Below, piece by piece: positions 11,741 to 24,507 of a stretch of DNA of 64,000 nucleotides. A program made the translations under genes and the position numbers. The stretch lies in NCBI GenBank assembly GCA_037953625.1, contig CM075652.1, forward strand, positions 36,326,501 to 36,390,500, in the 5' to 3' direction. The notes under the pieces are model-generated. The model did not search any database, was not told the origin of the DNA, and saw nothing but the letters and a program-made list of their open reading frames with translations. Origin of the DNA: Crotalaria pallida. Taxonomy: Eukaryota; Streptophyta; Magnoliopsida; Fabales; Fabaceae. Within the stretch, counting starts at the first letter, position 1. Each line of letters begins with the position of its first letter.

Positions 11741-14432
11741 ACGAATACTTTGTTTTCAAATAAAAAGTTTTGCAACATTGCTTTATAATTGAATAAGAAC
11801 GATTTTTAATAAGAGGGAAATATTTGAGTGCCAGTAACGACCGGGAAGCAGTTACGAATGCCGCAATGGAAACCAAGGAGCGCATTGAAGATCATCGTCG
11901 GTTGAGGTGAGAGAGAAGTTTCCCCCAAACACCGTGGTATTTAGGTAATTTATTAAGCGATTCGACCATCTCAAAAGTCGAAACTTAGTGGTTCTGAGTC
12001 AGTAGCACGGTGGCAATTGTTTGATTGTGTGGCCACTTGTGTGAAGGAGACAAAGACCACATGAAATTAGGTAATGATTTTATATGATGATATCTGAATG
12101 ATCGTATGTTGTTTATTTGTTTATTTGCTGAATTTATTATGCATGATGAGATTGAAAACAATGTGAATAGTAATGAATAAAAAGAATAAAATAAATGAGA
12201 GATAAAGTTTGAGAAAGATGATGAAATGTTGTGGAGTTTATAACCGCTGATGAGTAAGAGTGATGAATATGATGTGGATGAGCCAGAGCTAGGGAAAGTG
12301 ATGTTGTGTGGTGAAATGAGATGTGATGTGAGTGGAGTTAGACTTCTTGGTGATATTGTGGAAATGAGACTGGTGTTGAGTTGAGCTTGCTCCTCCGCTG
12401 GTGCTCATTGAAACAATAAGTTTTCGAAAAGATTTTGAAATGAAGTTTTATTTTAACAAGGTTTTTGAAAATGAGAATTTTTTAAAAGAGTTTTTGAAAC
12501 AGGATTTGTGAAGCAGAGAACGAAATATGAGTTTGCAAATGTTTTTGAAAAGAAGTTTTGGGAAAAGGATTGTGAAAAGAAATGTTTTTGAAAATATTTG
12601 TGAACGGAGGTTTTTGGAAGAGGATTGTGAAAAGAAATTTTCAAAGAAATTTTTAAGAGAGCTTGTGGAGTGAGATTTAGAGAGGATTTATGAGAAGCAA
12701 TTTTATGAAAAAGTTTACGAAGTGATATTTTGCGAAAGTTTATGAAATGAGATTTTGAGAAAAGGTAGTTTAAAGGGGATTGTTAAAGGAAGTTGTATAA
12801 TGAGATGTAAGTGGTTGATGTGATCCCAGCTCCGTGCTCTGATGAGAAAGATTGTGCAAAGATAGCGGTCGGGTCTCATTGAAGGGATGCACGAAGGATG
12901 AGCCGACCATTAGGTTGATCTTAAAAAGATAAAAGACTTTTAAAAGACATTAACATACGTGGTGAGATATGAGTGTCGAATCGAAGTAGTGGAGAGGAAG
13001 GAACGATAAGTATCTGCGGATACTTAGGACGAGATTGCATTAGGGGAGGACGATGACGGTGATACGTCAAGAAGTCTCGAGTATGTTTCTAGGCAAAACG
13101 AACTCCACAAGTGGCGCACTAACGTGGTGGGGACTGGGTCTAATGCCGTGGCAAGTTCTGCGAGCTCACTAGAAACATACTGTCGCCTCCTAGATTGCAA
13201 ATCGAGAACAGTGAGAGGGACTGGAATGGGGCATTGTGTTTGCCACTGCGTGGACAGTGAGCCTTGTTATTATTGATATGATTTGAGGACGAGATCCTCC
13301 TGGTCCGGACCATTTATATGTTGTGACAGCTGTCGTGCCCGCGTGGTAAAGGTCCTGTACTCCTGTTTGTTTCCGACTAGGTTGGGTGGATGACCGAGGA
13401 GATGTAGACGTGTGTGCTAACTTTGAAAGCGACCCTCCTCAATGATGATTAAATCCCCGCATCATTGACGGATCCGAATTCATAAAACTTAATCAAGAAA
13501 AGATAACTGATATTGTTAAGAAATAATTCTTGAGAGACAGCTTGAAAAGAGGATGAGATAGAATCAGAGTTCGCGGCAGAAGCGATTGACGGAAGTTCTG
13601 TGGATATGTAAAGTTTTGAGAAAAGAAAAGAAATGAAGTAAAAGAGAGAGTTGAATATGATTGCCTGTATGTGTGGTTTGCTTATATGTTTTTGTTATTT
13701 CTTAATATCTTACCTATTGTAATCCCACATCGTTGGCATAACATGCTTGGGAATACTTACTCTCTCTAGTCTTCTGTTATGTATGCTTGTTGTTCCAATG
13801 TCTATTCCCTTAGTCGATGGATCCTGCTATGTCCACGTTCGACATTCGAGACGAAGGAAGATTGGAAGTGGCGTGAATACTCTGAGATCGGTGGGCCGGC
13901 TGAATATCATGATGGATACCCAATGCTTTTGTCTGCACACAGTAACCTCGAGGCTGAGGAGTTAGAAAAATTGGACGACGACATAGATACTCGGAGGCGG
14001 ACGTGATCGAGACCGATCCAAGCGAGGCATTATTCCGTGGACCATCGTATTCAGTTCAATGGGCCTGGTGGTAGCCTTTCATTTTCCCTGAAGTATTTTG
14101 TATTCCCTGTATTTACTTAGTTTCATTACAATGCCATGATGTAACCCCAAATTTTTTTGGAAGAAATTTATTTTAATGGGCTATGATAATTGAGTTGAGA
14201 AGAATCAAGTTGCAAAGTGTAGTTCCTTGTGACACTTCGGTTTGGAACTTGAACTTCAGTATGAGGTATGAGAACACTCTTTTAGTTACGAAAGGGTTTT
14301 GGCAACTTAGTGGTTCTCATACTCATGCTACTCAACCACGTTACATGTTTAAAAAAAAAATTGGCCCACATTTCCACCACCTTTTGGAATTAAAATAGTA
14401 TATTTTTCAAGTGGCCAAATCGGGGTGTTACA
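11741..14432 (+). repeat. Element B 5' LTR, 3' part
   Basis: It ends CGGGGTGTTACA at 14432, like A. It shares with A the degenerate minisatellite (12420-12790), the hairpin at 13008-13025 and the arms 13081-13092/13169-13180. The left end of this LTR lies beyond element A, outside the window. Confidence 0.85.
13008..13180 (+). other. Inverted-repeat structures in element B LTR
   Basis: The hairpin AAGTATC-TGCG-GATACTT (13008-13025) and arms GTATGTTTCTAG (13081-13092) and CTAGAAACATAC (13169-13180) pair perfectly. The arms differ from element A's at three pairs, two of them compensatory. Confidence 0.65.
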
Positions 14433-14436
14433 GAAG

Positions 14437-14448
14437 TGGTATCAGAGC
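14437..14448 (+). other. Primer binding site of element B (tRNA-iMet type)
   Basis: TGGTATCAGAGC lies four bases after the LTR end at 14432. Confidence 0.9.
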
Positions 14449-15204
14449 AATGGTTGAACTAAGTAAATGAATACATGGGAAACATATTTCTTTGTGGGTC
14501 TTGTGTGTTAGTCTAGGACGATTAGAAATAAGAAAGCCGAGAGTGTGTGCATGTTGCTTGGAATTCGTCAGAATTCGTCGTAGAACTCGAGGATTCAAAT
14601 CCTAGCAAAACCTAAAATTATTGTTTGCACTTACTATTCTTTGTTGGAACCCTATTTTGTTGTGATTCCTTTTGCTTGAAATAACCTTCGAGCTCTTGAT
14701 TTGATTTGAATCATGAACCTACCTCATATTGCTTGTTACTCAGATTGATCTCTAAAGTAGTCTTGAACCTTCCTAATTTGATTGAACCCAAAATTTGTGC
14801 GCTCAGTTCATAAGCCTTCCCTATTGTCAAGTTGTTCGATTCCCAAATTCGTGGTTATGACTTATGCCAGTCAAGTAGTTATCCCTGAACTAAGAATGGA
14901 TTGTGAGGTGTTGATTGGTTAGATTTGCAATGCCTGAGGAAATTAAGAACTAGAAGGTACGGATAAGGGAGACGTGTTGGTTGTAAGGTAGAGTAAGGAT
15001 GTTATTTCGAGTCTTTGGGTTAAGGTGAGGGATCGTAGGAGTCAGTTAAAACTAAGTATAGATGAGGGTAAAAAGTCTAAGTTTTCAGTCTAGATGGTGT
15101 TGAGACAGTAAGAAGTCCAAGGGAGTCAGAAGAGTTGTGATCATAAAATTAGAGTTAGAAGGAATAAATGATATAGTTTAGTGCTAATTGGTATTAATGG
15201 TGTG
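14449..15204 (+). other. Element B interior, left part
   Basis: No coding domain is recognised. It is interrupted at 15204 by element C, whose target duplication GTGTG occupies 15200-15204. Confidence 0.65.
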
Positions 15205-16566
15205 TGTGAGAACCTACAATCGGTGGTTGAAACAACTAGGATACACTAGGAGAACACCTAGAAGGGGGGTTGAATAGGTGTTTAAGAAACCTTGAAAGAT
15301 TTTCGCAAGAAACAAATCTAAACGATTAAAACAAATGATTTTCTTGAAAATTTTCTTATGTTAATCGATTAACAAGTTAACTAATCGATTAATGCCGAAT
15401 GTTCAATTCAAACTAATCGATTAATGAACCAAGTTACTCGATTAATCAATGTTAAAAATTGAAAAATCACTTTTCAATCAAATATGAAAATCAATCAATT
15501 AACACATATGATCATAGATAAAGCGGAATTGATTAACACCAATATTCTTATTGATTACCTAGGTAATGAAAATGATTTTCCCCAAATCAATTTTGCACAA
15601 TTAAGATTCAATTCAATCAATTATGAAAAATCACTTTTTCTAGGTTTTCAACCAAGAACACAATTAAAGACTTGAATTGTAAAGAGTAGAGAGTTTAGAG
15701 ATACGACACAGTGATTTATCCTGGTTCACTTTCATCCACTTGAAAGTTACTCCAGTCCCCTCTTCAACCAAGAGAGATTCTTCACTATGAGGAATTAGAG
15801 TTTCTCAAATTACAAGTAAATGCCTCACAAGACTCCCTTCTTGCTAGCCTAAAAGAGATACCACACCCTTGCCTTGTAACCCTATTGATATCTAATCTAA
15901 CCTCTTCTCTTTCTTGCCGATTCCCCACAACAAGTCTTCCAATGCTTTGAGATTCTTCAAAGACTTCCACTTGCTTGCTTCACTACAAGACTTCCAAGTG
16001 CTTGATGATATGCCACACCAAAAGTTAGGAATGGTTAAAAGTGCTTTTGAGAAGTGAAAAACTCATTTAAAACCAGTAACAGCTCGTGTTACTCTAGTAG
16101 CCAAGTCCTTACTCGAGTAACCAGTGTCTTAATCGAGTATTTACGCAAGCAATGAAAATTCTACTCGAGTAAAAGGGGAAGTAATCGATTACTTCAATAG
16201 GGTAATCGATTACCTTGACTAAAAATCACTTAAAACTTGTTTTCTCAAAAACTAAACCTTTTCTTTCAAACCTTTAAGCCACCTATTGATTTTAGGCAAA
16301 GTGAATACTCAAAATATGATATAATCATGCAATCAAAAAAGATTCACTACCCTCTAAGAGACTCTACCCAAACTCATAAACTAAAAGACTTGTGAGGCAA
16401 AAGATAAAACATAAAGCATAAACTACCAAACTAAGTCTTCATGAGCTTGCTCTCTCTTCATCACTTGATGTTTGTTGTTGCTTGTTGAGCTTGAACTTGA
16501 TCAACACGATTGAAGCTTGTTCAAAACCTTTTGGCATTTATCAAAACATTCTTCATGGATCTTACA
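15205..16566 (-). repeat. Element C 3' LTR, with internal deletion
   Basis: This copy is 1362 bp against 1667 bp for its partner. The missing about 305 bp correspond to about 19940-20244 and join at a short 'cca' microhomology near 16016. The lost piece contains the putative TATA box seen in the partner at 20231-20236. Palindrome clusters TAATCGATTA and CTCGAG remain at 15363-15455 and 16076-16215. Confidence 0.9.
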
Positions 16567-16580
16567 ATCTCCCCCTTTTT
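16567..16580 (-). other. Polypurine tract of element C
   Basis: On the minus strand AAAAAGGGGGAGAT lies immediately before the 3' LTR. Further CTCCCC tracts at about 16664, 16720, 16830 and 16850 are PPT-like, as in E and F. Confidence 0.8.
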
Positions 16581-16879
16581 GAAAATGACAAACATGTTTT
16601 GAAATTATGAAGTTCATTGAAGTTGTTGATGCTTGAACCATTTGATCACTTGGTGAGACTCTTGCTCCCCCTCAATAAATGCTTTTGACATTTGAAATCC
16701 AATTGAGTTAAGCTTGATTCTCCCCCTATCTTCAACAACTTTGCTCAACCTACATAAAAACAACAAAAACAACCTTTCTCCAAACATACCATTTCATTTC
16801 TCCAAAATGGTCAAAACATCATATTTCTCCCCTTTTTCAAAACATAATATTTCTCCCCCTTTGGCATTATCAAAAAGAA

Positions 16880-17205
16880 ATATATACCAATTGAAATATA
16901 AGATCTAAGCCAAAATAGAGAGATTAATAAGATATAACAACCAAAGCATGATAATCATCTAATGATTACTCAATGATATCAATTATAACAAATTGTATAC
17001 CAATAACATGATACTAATTGTAAAACAATTGTAAGAATTTGATACCAATAGTATTTTCTCAATAGTATAAACAATATCACATTATAAGAAATAATACCAA
17101 TTGAGAGAACTATGAGCAATATCCAACAATATCAAATTGAAGATACCAATTGTATAATATCGAATGTTACCAATTTGTAGGATTTTCTCCTTAATACCAA
17201 TTGAA
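16880..17205 (-). repeat. Array of PBS-like CAATTGGTATC motifs, element C
   Basis: About nine to ten dispersed copies of 'gataccaattg' variants (plus-strand reading) occur between gag and the PPTs, for example at 16883, 17026, 17142 and 17194. The motif matches the element's own LTR/PBS junction at 19113-19126. Confidence 0.75.
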
Positions 17206-17339
17206 GAAGCAAATGAATGAATAACATATGAAAGTCCTTTTGCTCTTCAATCATACCTACAAAAACAATCATGCTTTGCTTTTTGGTATCCAAATGGTTT
17301 TGGATCCATTTTTGTTAGTGTAGGGACTTTCACCCTTTT

Positions 17340-19055
17340 TCATCCAAACAAATTTCCTTTAGGTATACCATGCACTTTAATATAACACACATTTGAAGTA
17401 TGTCCATGAGTACCACAATAGAAACATGTTGGTGCATTTGAAAAATCAACTTTAGAAAAATCAACAACATTTCTATGAGATTTACTCTTAGCATTAGTAT
17501 AACCCAAACCAAACTTGTTTGAATTTTCTCTTTGAAAATTTAACAATGTGCGCAATCTAATATCACCATTTGTGAAACTTGCAAGCTTATTTTTCAAAAT
17601 AGCATTTTCATCCTTAAGCAACTTGCAATTCTCACAATCAACCACAATATTCAATCTACTAGCACAATCACAAGAAGAACTAGCATATATAAGATCAAGA
17701 GTTTCATTTTGAAGATTAAGTTCATCAACTTGTTTTTGAAGTTCTAAAATCTCTTGTTAATGTTTCAAAATGAGCTTCTTCCTTTCAATATTTTTCGAAG
17801 CTAGTTTCTTGAGATGTTCATGCATTTCTTCATAAGCATTATATAACATTTCATATTTGGAAGAAATTTCGGATTTAGTAAGACTTACATCGCTTTCGTC
17901 GCTTTGTTCACTTGATTCATCATTTGAACTTTCCTCTTCATCTACTAGAGCTATCAAGTTGAGACAAGCGGCTTCTTCCTCATCCGAAGAACTATTTGAT
18001 TGGCTTTTCTTATCTTCTTCATCATCACTATTCCAAACTATGTATGCCCTTTTAGTTTTTGCATTTTTCTTCTCTTTCTCCTTCTTCTTGAGATACTTAG
18101 AGCATGAATACTTGAGATGACCGGGCTTTCCACATTCATGGCAAACTACACCTTCTTTTGATGTCTTGGTCTTGTAGTGTGGGGGATTCTTCTCTTTACT
18201 TTTGTCCTTGTTCAACCTTCCTTTTCTCCTTAGAATCTTATTGAACTTTCTTAGTAGAAGCTTCATCTCCTCTTCATCCATGTCCGAATCGGAATCTTCA
18301 TTATCATCATTTTCGGAACTCTCTTCCTTTTTATATGACCTTTGAGCTTTAAGAGCGATTCCTTTTCTTTCTTTGTTCTTATCCGACTCTTCATGTATAT
18401 GCAAACGTTCAAGCTCCATTTCATGTTCTTGAAGCTTTCCGAAAAGTGTTGCTAAGTCCATGGTGTCCAAGTCCTTTGATTCAACAATTGCGGTAACCTT
18501 GGGTTGCCATTCCCTACTTAGACATCTTAAAACTTTGTTAACAAGTTCACAATTCACGAAAGTTTTACCAAGAGCAATGAGATGATTAACAATATGAGTA
18601 AAACGTTTTTGCATAAAACATATAGATTCATTAGGCAACATACGAAACAATTCATATTCATGCATCAAAGAATTTAATCTAGCACGCCTAACTTCACTAG
18701 TGCCTTCATGTGTGACTTGCAAGGTGTCCCACATTTCTTTGGCATCTTTACATTGGGAGACTCTAAAGAACTCATCATAAGATAGAGCGGAGGTGATGAT
18801 ATTCTTGGCTTTTAAATCATATTGAATTTTCCTTTTATCATCATCGGTCCACTTATCTTTGGGAGTTAGGGTAAGCACACCTTCTACATCTTTTGAGGGA
18901 ATATAAGCACCATTTTCAATGGCTTCCCAAATGTTCACATCTATAGCTTCTATAAAGATTCTCATCCTAATTTTCCAATAGCCATAACCCTCTCCACCAA
19001 ACATAGGAGGGCGATTAATTGAAGCACCTTCACCACCAAAGGGTACGAATCCCAT
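17340..19055 (-). pseudogene. gag: Broken Sirevirus-type Gag of element C
   Basis: The first 432 codons (19055 to 17757) start MGFVPFGGEGASINRPP and hold the UBN2-like Gag core, a D/E/S-rich region and the first CCHC knuckle (CHECGKPGHLKYSC). They end at an in-frame TAA (17757-17759) in the coiled-coil region, where E and F have sense codons. Coding similarity continues to a second knuckle (CFYCGTHGHTSNVC, about 17430), then a one-base loss near 17350 shifts the frame and ends it at 17340. Gag would form the particle and bind RNA; this copy cannot make the full protein. Elements E and F carry intact 596-aa versions. Confidence 0.9.
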
Positions 19056-19110
19056 TGTAGTTTCTCAAGGATCTTAACGAAAAAGCTCTATGCTCGTGTC
19101 TTTCGACCGA

Positions 19111-19122
19111 GCTCTGATACCA
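19111..19122 (-). other. Primer binding site of element C
   Basis: The minus-strand TGGTATCAGAGC is two bases from the 5' LTR end at 19125. Confidence 0.9.
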
Positions 19123-19124
19123 AT

Positions 19125-20791
19125 TGTGAGAACCTACAATCGGTGGGTGAAACAACTAGGATACACTAGGAGAACACCTAGAAGGGGGGTTGAATAGGTG
19201 TTTAAGAAACCTTGAAAGATTTTCGCAAGAAACAAATCTAAACGATTAAAACAAATTATTTTCTTGAAAATTTTCTTATGTTAATCGATTAACAAGTTAA
19301 CTAATCGATTAATGCCGAATGTTCAATTCAAACTAATCGATTAATGAACCAAGTTACTCGATTAATCAATGTTAAAAATTGAAAAATCACTTTTCAATCA
19401 AATATGAAAATCAATCAATTAACACATATGATCAGAGATAAAGCGGAATTGATTAACATCAATATTCTTATTGATTACCTAGGTAATGAAAATGATTTTC
19501 CCCAAATCAATTTTGCACAATTAAGATTCAATTCAATCAATTATGAAAAATCACTTTTTCTAGGTTTTCAACCAAGAACACAATTAAAGACTTGAATTGT
19601 AAAGAGTAGAGAGTTTAAAGATACGACACAGTGATTTATCTTGGTTCACTTTCATCCACTTGAAAGCTACTCCAGTCCCCTATTCAACCAAGAGAGATTC
19701 TTCACTATGAGGAATTAGAGTTTCTCAAATTACAAGTAAATGCCTCACAATACTCCCTTCTTGCTAGCCTACAAGAGATACCACACCCTTGCCTTGTAAC
19801 CCTATTGATATCTAATCTAACCTCTTCTCTTTCTTGCCGATTCCCCACAACAAGTCTTCCAATGCTTTGAGATTCTTCAAAGACTTCCACTTGCTTGCTT
19901 CACTACAAGACTTCCAAGTGCTTGATGATATGCCACACCAAGGCTTCCAAATAACTTTGCTTGATGAATAACTTCTTCAAGACTTCCTTTGTTGTAGAGT
20001 GTTTGCCTTCTTTGCAATGATTACAACTCAAATGAAAACAAAATAACAATCCTATGAATCTCTTTCAAAAGCTATGAAAATATCAACATGAGAGATTCAA
20101 GGTTCTTGATCAAAGAATGTAAAAATGAGAACTTTGATCTTGAGAAAGTGAGAGAGAATAGAGTGGCTTGATTCTTTGTAAAATTAATATCAAAATGATG
20201 GAATATGTTCACAAAGGTTAGAAATAGGTTTATATAGAATACCCAAAAGTTAGGAATGGTTAAAAGTGCTTTTGAGAAGTGGAAAACTCATTTAAAACCA
20301 GTAACAGCTCGTGTTACTCGAGTAGCCAAGTCCTTACTCGAGTAACCAGTGTCTTAATCGAGTATTTACGCAAGCAATGAAAATTCTACTCGAGTAAAAG
20401 GGGAAGTAATCGATTACTTCAATAGGGTAATCGATTACCTTGACTAAAAATCACTTAAAACTTGTTTTCTCAAAAACTAAACCTTTTCTTTCAAACCCTT
20501 AAGCCACCTATTGATTTTAGGCAAAGTGAATACTCAAAATATGATATAATCATGCAATCAAAAGAGATTCACTACCCTTTACGAGACTCTACCCAAACTC
20601 ATAAACTAAAAGACTTGTGAGGCAAAAGATAAAACATAAAGCATAAACTACCAAACTAAGTCTTCATGAGCTTGCTCTCTCTTCATCACTTGATGTTTGT
20701 TGTTGCTTGTTGAGCTTTAACTTGATCAACACGATTGAAGCTTGTTCAAAACCTTTTGGCATTTATCAAAACATTCTTCATGGATCTTACA
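19125..20791 (-). repeat. Element C 5' LTR (full length)
   Basis: 1667 bp. It contains two palindrome clusters (TAATCGATTA and CTCGAG motifs) at 19281-19375 and 20296-20436 on either side of the probable promoter. The TATA-like sequence on the minus strand is at 20231-20236. Confidence 0.9.
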
Positions 20792-20796
20792 GTGTG

Positions 20797-21671
20797 GAAT
20801 TGGGTAGATAAAGTGAAGACATATATGGTTAGAGCCCTTAAGTGATGATCAATGTTAGGACGGATGATGGAAGTGTGACGTTGAATTGTGGATTAGAAGA
20901 AGCCCTGTTAGGAATGAAGACCTTTAATTAGATAGGTAAACCTAGGATTTAGAGAACTTCAATGGATTCAGACACTAAGGTGAAACAGGAAGGATGGGAA
21001 AAGGAGTTAGAACGCTCAAGCGGCTGAAATCCATAGGAAATAGGAGGAGTAAAGTGAAGCATATGTTAGCAACTGCTTGAAGAAAAGAAGGACTAGTTAT
21101 GAATAAGATGAAGTTATAAGGGTGAATGTTTAGTGGAATCTGAGATAATGATAGGATAATTGGGAGGAGGTAAAGAGAAGTCGGGTAAGATGAATAGGAA
21201 GCGGTAAGGATTGGGGAGTTGGTGAGAACCTAGTTCATGTTGCAGTTGAGGTTTATGATGATAAGATTCATTAAAGTTGGGGAGTAGGTGGATATTAAAG
21301 GTTTTTGAGGTGACCTAACTAGGTTGAAAATTACTAGGAAAGGGTAAGTCGGAAGAGGAGCCTTACAAATAGTTTCTTTGTTTAGATTGGCATAAGCATG
21401 ACATTTCTTCTTCTGTTGCTATTTGTTTCAGCAACCTTAAACACCCTTAAAAATTTTAACCCGCTTAGCAAAGCCTTGTCGTTATACACCATTGTATTTG
21501 ACAATGGATTGACCCAAGAGACTGCTTCTGTTAAAGAATCGTTTCGGAAATTATTTTTTTTCGTGAAGATAGCGAATAAATGGTATGTCGCAACAGTCAG
21601 TTCATATGAGAATGAGGAAAAGGATTGCTATGAGTAGCTACGCACTCTTGAGCAAGATGGTTTTGCGCATC
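20797..21671 (+). other. Element B interior, right part
   Basis: No protein domain is recognised. A 79-codon ORF at 21398-21637 with a hydrophobic start has no family resemblance I can name and sits where A has an unrelated frame, so I treat it as chance. Confidence 0.6.
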
Positions 21672-21708
21672 ATTTCTCGAGGACGAGAAATCTTCAAGTT
21701 GGGGAGAA
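21672..21708 (+). promoter_or_regulatory. Hairpin plus polypurine tract of element B
   Basis: The perfect hairpin ATTTCTCG-AGGA-CGAGAAAT (21672-21691) is identical to that of element A, and PPT TTGGGGAGAA (21699-21708) directly precedes TGTAACATCCCG. The flanking interior sequence is much less conserved than this block. Confidence 0.8.
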
Positions 21709-23266
21709 TGTAACATCCCGCATCTTCTGCACTCAAATAAATCAATGAGGTTTTGTTTAAAAAGAATTTTTGAGAATTTAAGATGGATTTTCAGAAAAAT
21801 GTTTTAGCAAGTGGTTTTTATTTGAGCTTAATTTCTTGAAAACCAAGTTATGATTTTGTCATTTGAGATTTCTCAAAGAAACGAATTTTCTTTTTATTTG
21901 ATTTGAGGCTTTTAATAAATGGTTTCTCTAAAAGTCTTTGATTTGTGTGAAAGTAAGATTATTTTGAAATTAAATTGACAAAAGCAAATTGATTTTCTTT
22001 AAGGTTGCATCTTTGGAAATTTTATAATATGAATGTGTGTGTTTTGTACAAGGAATTGTATATTCAAATTAATTAGGAAATTTAAATGGATAAATGCATG
22101 AAGTATGTAAATGCAAATATGTGTAGGATGTATGTATGAATGTGAATGCATGATTGTGAAAAGATGCATGTGTGTGCCGTGTGTTTGAGTAGGAAACATG
22201 ATGTGTCAAGTGTTAGATGCATGTTTAAGTATGTGTTAAATGTATGCATCATTTCATGACCTAATGTATGTGTATTGTTGTGATAACATGAAGAGAAATT
22301 ATATGTGTATGATGTGCATGTGTGTGTGTGCATTGTTCGGCCATGAGGAGGAGTAGAAGAACCAAGTAGGAGTTGAATGGCTTAAGCATTAAGAAAATAG
22401 AAAGTTTAAGTGGCAAGCAAGTAGAAACCTACGGTGGTGACTCATGAAGCCTAGTGAGACTTTCTTTCCGCCTTGTCTCCCACGAACAAGATCCCTCCCA
22501 AGCAACTTTGGGAGTGGACCAACTTGCCCTTAGGCTTGTACCTTGGACCGAGGCTAGAAGGGGAAATTTACACCCCCTTAACTTTACCCATATAGAACCG
22601 TGTGTGTGTATGTTGGCTCTAGTTCCTTCTCATTTTTCCTTCATTCATTTCCTTTCACACACAAACATAAACACCTTTGGTCCAAGAGCACACAAAAGCT
22701 CTTGAGACCCATGGAAAAGAGAGAGTGGCCGAGAGGAGAAGAAGAGTGACAACCCCAAATTTCTTACCCAAATACCTTTGATCTCTTTATCCAAACACCT
22801 TCTTCTTCAAAGATTAGGAAGAGAACCAACCCTTAAACCTAAGAGAGAGGAGGCCGAAGCAATCTTAAGAGAAGGAGAGGAGAATTGAAGTTGAAGATTA
22901 GAATTTTTGTTTAAGGTAGTTGTTTAAGGAAGTTTTAATGTAATAATTTTAGTTTTGTAAATGATCTTGTGATGGACTTTGTTTAAATCAAATTTTTGTG
23001 ATACATGTACTCTTTTTCTCATGATCTTGAAGTTTAAATGCTTTGCATGTAATTTCTATGGCTTGATCTTGAATATTTATGCTTGGAAGCTTTGATCTTT
23101 AATTGTAAAATTTCTTCTTCACGGTTTTGTTTAGATTTTGTGTTTAAGTCTATGATCTTGCCTTGATTTTTGTCTTGCATGTTTCAGTTTATGGTAGATC
23201 TTTGCAAAAGCATGAAGTTTGAACCTTGTGTGTTTGTCTTGAATAAAAAGTCCTAATTTTCTTTAG
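21709..23266 (+). repeat. Element B 3' LTR, 5' part
   Basis: It begins TGTAACATCCCG after the PPT. It is broken at 23266 by element D. The continuation expected on the other side of D (39467 on) does not look like the rest of an A/B-type LTR. Confidence 0.8.
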
Positions 23267-23690
23267 TGTCCTAGACACAATGTTCAGAGTATATCCCTAG
23301 CTCAAGGGTATGGAAGACCTAAGAGCTAGAAAACGGTCTGATGTTACTGTGTGATTTTGTTGGTATGCTAGCTATCCAGTGGGGATAACTAGGGTTTCCC
23401 TAATCATGAGTGTGTGCTAGTGTATGATTAGGGAGAGAGAACGTACCTGAGCCCCTAGCTGGAGACAGCTATTTATAGGGGGAGCAGTGTTGTACCCTAT
23501 GGGCCTGTACGGAGGTCCAGTAGGGCTGACGTGTCCCTTTATAGGATAAGGGATGAGTCATTCATCCTTATCCTGTTAGCGGTTAGTCTTATCTGGTTAG
23601 CGAGCTAGGCTCACGCGCCCTTAGCTTGGACTCTTTAAGGGAAGAGGTCCCTGTGCTCGGCCCAGAGTCGCTAGGGTGGGTCCTATGGCA
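23267..23690 (-). repeat. Element D 3' LTR
   Basis: In plus reading it runs TGTCCTAGACAC...CCTATGGCA and matches 39043-39466. Confidence 0.92.
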
Positions 23691-24507
23691 TGCGCTCGGC
23701 CCAAAGATGTGTGACCTGGCAGAATGAGTATTCTGGTCGGCCAATGAGTATTCTGGTCGGCCAAGGATGTTTTAGGGTAGTCCGAGGGTTGGTCTACCAC
23801 ATAAGCCCCTAACTCGGTAAGACTTCTTGAGTCTTGAGCCGAGCTGAGCGTTCTTCGTAGGTGACTTTCAAGGTACCGAGGGATAGGCTCGGCAGGGGAT
23901 GATGAGTTCTGGACAGCTCACCCTGCCTCGCTGTCCCATTGACTGACTGAAAGGACGTTTGGATGTCCTTCTCCTGACACGTGCTGCCTTGTGTCAGAGG
24001 GGTCATGATGGTGCATGCTGCCTTTTGGGTTTTCGAAATGTTTCTTTCCACTAATTGCGCGCCACGTGGCTTCTCTGTGGCTCGATGCAGGCTTTTGGGC
24101 TTTTGTAATTAGGCCCAAATTTTCAAACGTGGGGGGAAGTTACCTCTTGAACTTCAACTACTCCTCTTTCTTTCCTTTTCCATACTTTCCTCCAAAACTT
24201 GGACTTCTGACATTCCTCCTCTTTCTGCAATTCGTCTCCTTGGCCTTTTGGATTACAATTTTCTACTCCATCGTTCTTTTGCCAGTTTGTCTTTGAAGCT
24301 TTTCGGCTTCTGTCTTGATTCTTCAGTTCGCTCGTGCCAGTTTTCGTCCCCAATTCTCAGGTATTTTGCTTTCTAGTTTTGGTTTTGCTTCTATTCTCCT
24401 TTTCTTTTTCTACTAAACTGTTGTTTCCTTAGGTTCTGGGTTTTTGGTTTTTGGTTTCTGTGTTTGCTAATTTTCTGGGTTGGTTTCTGGGTAAGTTAGA
24501 TTTCATT
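23691..24507. other. Element D region between antisense ORF and 3' LTR
   Basis: No protein domain is recognised. It has a direct 20-bp duplication at 23723-23742/23743-23762. Upstream of the antisense ORF there is a GT-AG bounded stretch (24361-24432, 72 nt) that could be a 5'-UTR intron of the plus-strand transcript. The CT-rich sequence 24160-24300 would fit a leader of that transcript. Confidence 0.45.

Larger units (their letters stand above)
15205..20791 (-). mobile_element. Element C: gag-only Sirevirus-like LTR retrotransposon, minus strand
   Basis: The LTR pair is 15205-16566 and 19125-20791, with TGTGAG...CTTACA ends and target duplication GTGTG at 15200-15204 and 20792-20796. On the minus strand the order is 5' LTR (right), PBS (19111-19122), a broken gag (17340-19055), an array of PBS-like motifs (about 16880-17205), PPT-like tracts and 3' LTR (left). 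No protease, RT or integrase is present. It belongs to the same family as E and F but is older and decayed. Confidence 0.9.
11741..23266 (+). mobile_element. Element B: non-coding giant-LTR retrotransposon, host of A, C and D
   Basis: The visible parts are the 3' portion of the 5' LTR (11741-14432), a tRNA-iMet PBS (14437-14448), an interior of about 1.65 kb split by element C (14449-15204 and 20797-21698), a PPT and the start of the 3' LTR (21709-23266), where element D interrupts it. It is related to A in LTR and PPT region but clearly diverged. No coding domain is visible, so it is a LARD-like non-autonomous element. Confidence 0.8.
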
